From JBDGYE01 sp039584255 (GTDB lineage Bacteria; Gemmatimonadota; Gemmatimonadetes; Palauibacterales; Palauibacteraceae), in NCBI GenBank assembly GCA_039584255.1, contig JBDGYE010000005.1, forward strand, positions 8,906 through 72,905: a DNA stretch of 64,000 nt. The letters are read 5' to 3'. Of this stretch, positions 60,268 through 64,000 are shown piece by piece. The notes below the pieces were generated by a model. That model did not search any database. It was given only the letters and a program-made list of their open reading frames with translations, and was not told the origin of the DNA. Position 1 is the stretch's first letter; each line of letters starts with the position of its first letter. The position numbers and the translations under genes were made by a program.

Positions 60268-61524
60268 CTATCCCCTCTCCAGGTGCCGCAGACGGAACCA
60301 GGCGAGCGCGACGACCGACAGCGCCAGAAACCAGACCGGGATGAGGATCAGCTTGTGCTCCCACTGCTCCTCGGCGGCAACCTCGGCGGTGCCGCGAATG
60401 GCCCGCGAGATCGATCCGACACGGCGGCCCAGGTCCTCGAGACGTTCCATGTCGAGGCTGTGCTGGACCTGAGTGATCTGATGATACTCCGTCAGCGCCG
60501 TCTGATACCCGAAGCGTTCATTCTCGACCGCATGGCCGGCCCGCACGAGCTCGTGTATCGCCTGGTCCGCGGCTTCCAGGTCTTCCTCCGCGCGGGTCAT
60601 CCGCTCCTGCAGATCGCGCCCTACAGCGGCCGGCGCGCTGTTGGGTTCGTGGCACTGAACGCAGGTTGATGCGATCAGCTCGGAGCGCGGCTTCTCGGTT
60701 CCATGATTGCTGTGGCAGGCGGTGCACCCGGGGAGCCTTCCATCCCTGGCCGCCGTCCCGTGCGGCCCCTCATCGAGAGCGCGACGGACGTTGACGTGAC
60801 ACTTTCCGCACACGTTCGCGATCTCACCAACTCCCGGCGGCAGGGCGGCGTGAGAGCCGTGGCAGCTGATGCAGGTGGGCGCGGTGGTGTTGTGTTCTCC
60901 GAACAGGGACTCTCCGTGCCGGCTCCGTCGGTGCTCCCCAACCTGGTCGGTGGCGAGCCCATAGCGCTCCATCAACGTGTCGTCCTCGTGACAGACCGCG
61001 CAGGTGGCCGAGATGTTGAGCGGGTTCACGCTGCTACGAACGTCGGCTGCCGGTCGGGTCGTGTGGGGATCGTGACAGTCCGAGCAGGCCGGTGCGTCGG
61101 TGTTGCCTTCCTCGAGCAAGAGCTGGCCATGCCGGCTCGCCCGCAGTTCGGCCAGCTGGTCCGCCGGCAGGCCGTACTGTCGCATCCGATTGGGGTCGCC
61201 GTGGCACCTCGAGCAGATCTCTACGGCGGTAATGCGGTCGGGCGGGCCGACGTAGTCACCCGTATGCGCCGCGGCCGCCTCCAAAGTCTGTGGGTCGCCT
61301 CCGTGACAGTCGTGGCAGCGCACTCCCCTGTCCGAATGGACTCCTTGGAGAAAAGCCCGCCGCTTGTCGGCATGACACGTCAGGCACCCATACTGCGCCT
61401 CCAACGTGTGTACTTCCTGAACGGGGTCGGAACCTCCGGGCGACGCCGCGAAGGCGGGTTCTCCTGCCGAAGCCGCAAGCACGGCGAGCCCGGGCACGAG
61501 GAGCAGCGGCAGCCCGATTCTCAC
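60268..61524 (-). CDS. nonaheme cytochrome c with C-terminal anchor (second copy)
   Basis: A 418-residue protein from GTG 61524 (GGGAGG, 6-nt spacer). The signal is followed by nine CX2CH motifs (CLTCH, CHDCH, CSRCH, CSDCH, CAVCH, CISCH, CGKCH, CTACH, CVQCH), a helical coiled stalk and a C-terminal transmembrane helix with a basic end. The order of motifs and shared segments such as RMxxYGLPxDQ, and SSVNPL against SSVHPL, show it is a paralogue of 46746-48032. It overlaps the PEWY-less cytochrome b by 4 nt. Confidence 0.9.
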   Translation of the reverse strand: MRIGLPLLLVPGLAVLAASAGEPAFAASPGGSDPVQEVHTLEAQYGCLTCHADKRRAFLQGVHSDRGVRCHDCHGGDPQTLEAAAAHTGDYVGPPDRITAVEICSRCHGDPNRMRQYGLPADQLAELRASRHGQLLLEEGNTDAPACSDCHDPHTTRPAADVRSSVNPLNISATCAVCHEDDTLMERYGLATDQVGEHRRSRHGESLFGEHNTTAPTCISCHGSHAALPPGVGEIANVCGKCHVNVRRALDEGPHGTAARDGRLPGCTACHSNHGTEKPRSELIASTCVQCHEPNSAPAAVGRDLQERMTRAEEDLEAADQAIHELVRAGHAVENERFGYQTALTEYHQITQVQHSLDMERLEDLGRRVGSISRAIRGTAEVAAEEQWEHKLILIPVWFLALSVVALAWFRLRHLERG

Positions 61525-62744
61525 CGTTGACCTCCCGTATCACCGAACTCGGGAGGTGGCGTCGGAACAGCTCTCTCCTCCAGGATCCCCGCATCGATAC
61601 CGGCCTCCACGGGAAGCGAGTGGATCTGGCGTCCTACTAGCCAGGCTGCGAGAAAGCCGAGGAAGAAGATCAGGCCGAGAGCGGCCACGAGAGGTCGGCG
61701 AGACATCCGCTTCTCCGACCGACGATCGAATAACGGAAGCAGCGCCAGCAGGAATCCGAGCAGGACGAAAGCGAACGGCCCCCCCAACCCGAGGTAGCGC
61801 AACAACGCGAGGCGGACGTCGATGCCGATCCAGGTGGAAATGATCTCGTCCGGAATCTCGTACGGCGTGGCGAGGTCACCGACCGGGCGCGGATACATAG
61901 CCGCCAGCGAGATGACGACAGCCAGGACGAGAGCACCGACGATAGCCAATCGCAGGAGGTGCGTCGGATAGAACGACGCGCCCACCGCATCCGTGGGGAC
62001 ATTCTTCCCGGTCGGAGCGATGCCGTGCTTGCGGACGACTACGAAGTGGAGTGCCAGGAGACCGAACGCGACCCACGGGAGGACGATCACATGGATGGCA
62101 AAGAAGCGGCTCAGAGTTGCGCCGCTCACGAAGACGTCACCGGTCATGACGTCCTGGAGCCACCCGCCAATGATGGGCACGGCGCCGGCGGCGACCAGGA
62201 TCTCCGTTGTCGTCCAGTACGCCCACTGATCCCATGGTAGGAGGTATCCAGTGGTGCCGAACGCCAGTACGACCGCCAGGAGCAACAGACCCACCAGCCA
62301 GCTGGTCTCTCGCGGTGGCTTATACGCTCCCGCGAAGAAGACTCGTGCCATATGCGCCAGCATGGCCAGCACGATCAGGTTGGCGGACCATACGTGAAGG
62401 TCCCTTATCAGCCAGCCGAACGGAACCTCCGACGTGATATACTGGATGCTGGGGTAGGCCTCTTCGACGGACGGCCGGTAGTAGAAGGCCAGGAGAACCC
62501 CGGTGGCCACGAGAACCATGAACAGCAGATACGTGATGCCTCCGAAGGCGTGCCGCCACCCGACGTGAGGTGAGAGACGGTAGGACATTGCCTTGCGCCA
62601 GGCCTGGTCGATCGGCAGCTGGCGGTCGATCCGGCCATACAGGAGTCCGAACACTCGGAGCACGGCCAATATGCTGGCGTCCGTACTGGCTTTGACGTCG
62701 TCCCAGAACTGGCCCCACCATCGGGAACCCGGGATTCTCAGCAC
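61521..62744 (-). CDS. cytochrome b-like subunit lacking PEWY
   Basis: A 407-residue membrane protein from GTG 62744, homologous to the cytochrome b at 45152-46249. Both b-heme pairs are intact: H-x13-H (LHVWSANLIVLAMLAHM) and H-x14-H (IHVIVLPWVAFGLLALHF). At the Qo site the PEWY motif is replaced, with the region reading ATPYEIPDEIISTW. An N-terminal soluble extension of about 55 residues and an extra C-terminal helix are present. It follows the ligand-free Rieske-fold gene by 4 nt and precedes the 9-heme gene. Heme binding is likely retained and Q-cycle bifurcation is doubtful. Confidence 0.88.
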   Translation of the reverse strand: MLRIPGSRWWGQFWDDVKASTDASILAVLRVFGLLYGRIDRQLPIDQAWRKAMSYRLSPHVGWRHAFGGITYLLFMVLVATGVLLAFYYRPSVEEAYPSIQYITSEVPFGWLIRDLHVWSANLIVLAMLAHMARVFFAGAYKPPRETSWLVGLLLLAVVLAFGTTGYLLPWDQWAYWTTTEILVAAGAVPIIGGWLQDVMTGDVFVSGATLSRFFAIHVIVLPWVAFGLLALHFVVVRKHGIAPTGKNVPTDAVGASFYPTHLLRLAIVGALVLAVVISLAAMYPRPVGDLATPYEIPDEIISTWIGIDVRLALLRYLGLGGPFAFVLLGFLLALLPLFDRRSEKRMSRRPLVAALGLIFFLGFLAAWLVGRQIHSLPVEAGIDAGILEERAVPTPPPEFGDTGGQR

Positions 62745-62748
62745 TCTC

Positions 62749-63222
62749 CTATTCCTTTGTCACGTATACGACCCCGTCGCGCACATACGTACCGTAGCGG
62801 CGAAGCGGCTCGGTCGTCAGGCCGGCCACCGCGTGGCCGTGCAGGTCGTACACCTGGAGACCGCACGGCGATACTACCCGCTGCGCTTCTCCGCTCCAGT
62901 CCAACAGACAGCCGTCCACGGGCGATACACCCTGGACGGCCGTGAACCGATTCTCGGCGCTTCGCACGACCAGGATGACCTCCTCTCCCCAGCTCTGGAC
63001 CCGGCTCGTTCCCACGGGGAAGTCGCCAACGGCAGCGATGCGCACCGCCGGCTGGTGCTGGGGACTGGACAGGTGCTCCGGAGGGACTGCGTAGAAGCCG
63101 ACCACCACCAAGACGCAGAGGATGGCGAGAAAGATCACCCCCCCAAGGAGCCGGGACCCGAATTTCCGGTCGTCGCCCTCAGGCGCCGAGGGAACCGGGT
63201 CCGGGGCGACGGTCTCTGACAT
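62749..63222 (-). CDS. Rieske-fold protein without iron-sulfur ligands
   Basis: A 157-residue protein with one N-terminal anchor helix (about residues 25-47) and a Rieske-like beta domain. Box I, normally CTHLGC, reads SPVDGC; box II, normally CPCHGS, reads SPCGLQ. All four ligands (two Cys, two His) are replaced, whereas the two disulfide cysteines are kept, and the following VYDLHGHAVAGLTTEPLRRY matches box III and the closing strands. It cannot bind a [2Fe-2S] cluster in the usual way. It is encoded immediately before the PEWY-less cytochrome b, so it is probably a structural subunit of that complex. Confidence 0.85.
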   Translation of the reverse strand: MSETVAPDPVPSAPEGDDRKFGSRLLGGVIFLAILCVLVVVGFYAVPPEHLSSPQHQPAVRIAAVGDFPVGTSRVQSWGEEVILVVRSAENRFTAVQGVSPVDGCLLDWSGEAQRVVSPCGLQVYDLHGHAVAGLTTEPLRRYGTYVRDGVVYVTKE

Positions 63223-63268
63223 CAGGGCCTTTCGAGGCTCCTTTCTGCACGGGGGACTCGCGACCGCA

Positions 63269-64000
63269 TCACGGCAGGCTTACCCCGTACTCGTCTTCCA
63301 CCGCGTCGATGCTGAACTCGAGCAGCGCCTCGGTGAGGAACGGATTATGGACGGTCGAACCGTACACGTCCCCGCCGTGGGTGGCCAGGCTGTAGTTGAA
63401 GAACGCCCCCTCAGCAATCGTGAAGGTCGACACCGTCGGATCGATGATGCCGGTGGCCGGGTCCACACCGTCGAAAGGCTCGTCGAGGTTGGGATCGACA
63501 AGCTCGAGCAGCGCGATGAGGTCGGCGGCCAGCAGCGCTACGGCGCCTCCCTTGAGGTTTAGCAGCCCAGCCGCACCATCCTCGCTCGAGTGGCACGCCG
63601 AGTCGACGCACGCTCCGAACGTCCGGGCCTGCGTCGTGATCTCACAGTCGCCGGCCACCGGCCTGCCCTCCTCGTCCACACAGGGGATCGCGCTGAACAG
63701 GTGGCCCACCGAGTTGAAGACGAATTCGCCTGTTGCCTCGTCGGTGATGGTGAACATGTCGACGTGGCACTTGGCGCACAGCGTCGGGTTGTTCTCCGTG
63801 CCGTGGGTTCCGAGGATGTCGCCACGATCGAACTCGACGTTGGGCGGGAACCAGCCTGCCTCGCCCACCAGCAACTCCGTCTCCGGCGAGTGCGGCTCCA
63901 GCCCGTGCGAGGAGTTCGCGTCCGGGACCGAGCGCCGGTTGTGGCACCGCGCGCAGAGGTGGACCTGCACGTCGGGCGTCTCCACCGGGAAGCGAAGCTG
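63269..64000 (-). CDS. multiheme cytochrome c, C-terminal part (partial)
   Basis: This frame is open to the right edge of the window, so the N-terminus is missing; 243 residues are visible. Heme motifs are CARCH (in VHLCARCHNRR), CAKCH (NNPTLCAKCHVD) and a CX4CH (ACVDSACHSS). The C-terminal 110 residues have none and look like a globular capping region (LLELVDPNLDEPFDGVD, NYSLATHGGDVYGSTVHNPF). It lies 46 nt upstream of the Rieske-fold gene on the same strand and probably heads or continues that operon. Overall heme number and family cannot be decided here. Confidence 0.8.
   Translation of the reverse strand, partial: QLRFPVETPDVQVHLCARCHNRRSVPDANSSHGLEPHSPETELLVGEAGWFPPNVEFDRGDILGTHGTENNPTLCAKCHVDMFTITDEATGEFVFNSVGHLFSAIPCVDEEGRPVAGDCEITTQARTFGACVDSACHSSEDGAAGLLNLKGGAVALLAADLIALLELVDPNLDEPFDGVDPATGIIDPTVSTFTIAEGAFFNYSLATHGGDVYGSTVHNPFLTEALLEFSIDAVEDEYGVSLP

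Overview
The window is GC-rich bacterial DNA with frequent AGG-type ribosome binding sites, GTG/TTG starts and tightly packed operons. The gene content suggests a Gram-negative, diderm soil or sediment bacterium: an S9B dipeptidyl peptidase, paired M16 peptidases, LVIVD-type lipoproteins, a Gld-like ABC exporter, an outer-membrane beta-barrel and very many multiheme cytochromes. It resembles Gemmatimonadota or a neighbouring phylum. That placement is an impression from gene content, not a computed result. No rRNA, tRNA, insertion sequence, CRISPR array or phage module was recognised.

Region 1 (1-35.6 kb) is a mixed housekeeping and envelope region. It starts with the tail of a membrane protein, VOC proteins, two small gene remnants, a Ser/Thr kinase, ribokinase beside a damaged nucleoside hydrolase, and a CopC-CopD fusion. 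Two secreted propeller lipoproteins follow, then DUF302, RlpA, a 1075-residue peptidase/TolB-propeller/barrel protein, a holin-like protein and a baeRF3 protein. Next come an M16 peptidase pair, NfuA, proline dehydrogenase, PyrE, a Fur-family regulator with a visible promoter/operator, RtcB with archease, DUF192, FumC, a Gld-like ABC system (ATPase, permease-GldG fusion, DUF4340), a BNR-repeat protein, DPP IV and QueE.

Region 2 (35.6-64 kb, continuing past the right edge) is almost entirely electron-transfer genes, nearly all on the minus strand. I count 114 potential c-heme sites (112 CX2CH plus two CX4CH) in about 28 kb. The modules, read in transcription order from the right edge, are: (a) a truncated multiheme protein, a Rieske-fold protein lacking all four cluster ligands, a cytochrome b without PEWY, a 9-heme membrane-anchored cytochrome and a 22-heme NapC/NrfH-type protein; (b) 11-heme and 19-heme proteins each fused to a b-type membrane domain; (c) an outer-membrane beta-barrel coupled to a 16-heme cytochrome; (d) a small plus-strand tetraheme protein with a recent internal duplication; (e) a conventional cytochrome b/Rieske pair with its own 9-heme and four-domain cytochromes; (f) a Qrc/alternative-complex-III-like set of pentaheme cytochrome, molybdopterin oxidoreductase, four-cluster ferredoxin, NrfD and four-domain cytochrome; (g) an octaheme cytochrome, four-cluster ferredoxin and NrfD.

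The inferred logic is several alternative quinol/quinone-reactive membrane complexes (two bc-like, two NrfD-based, two b-fused multihemes and one NapC-like) feeding or draining a shared periplasmic heme network. The barrel plus 16-heme pair may carry electrons across the outer membrane. The electron donor or acceptor is not identifiable, because no recognisable terminal reductase or oxidase lies in the window. The most novel feature is the duplicated bc-like module in which one copy keeps its b-heme histidines and Rieske disulfide cysteines but has lost the Rieske cluster ligands and PEWY.
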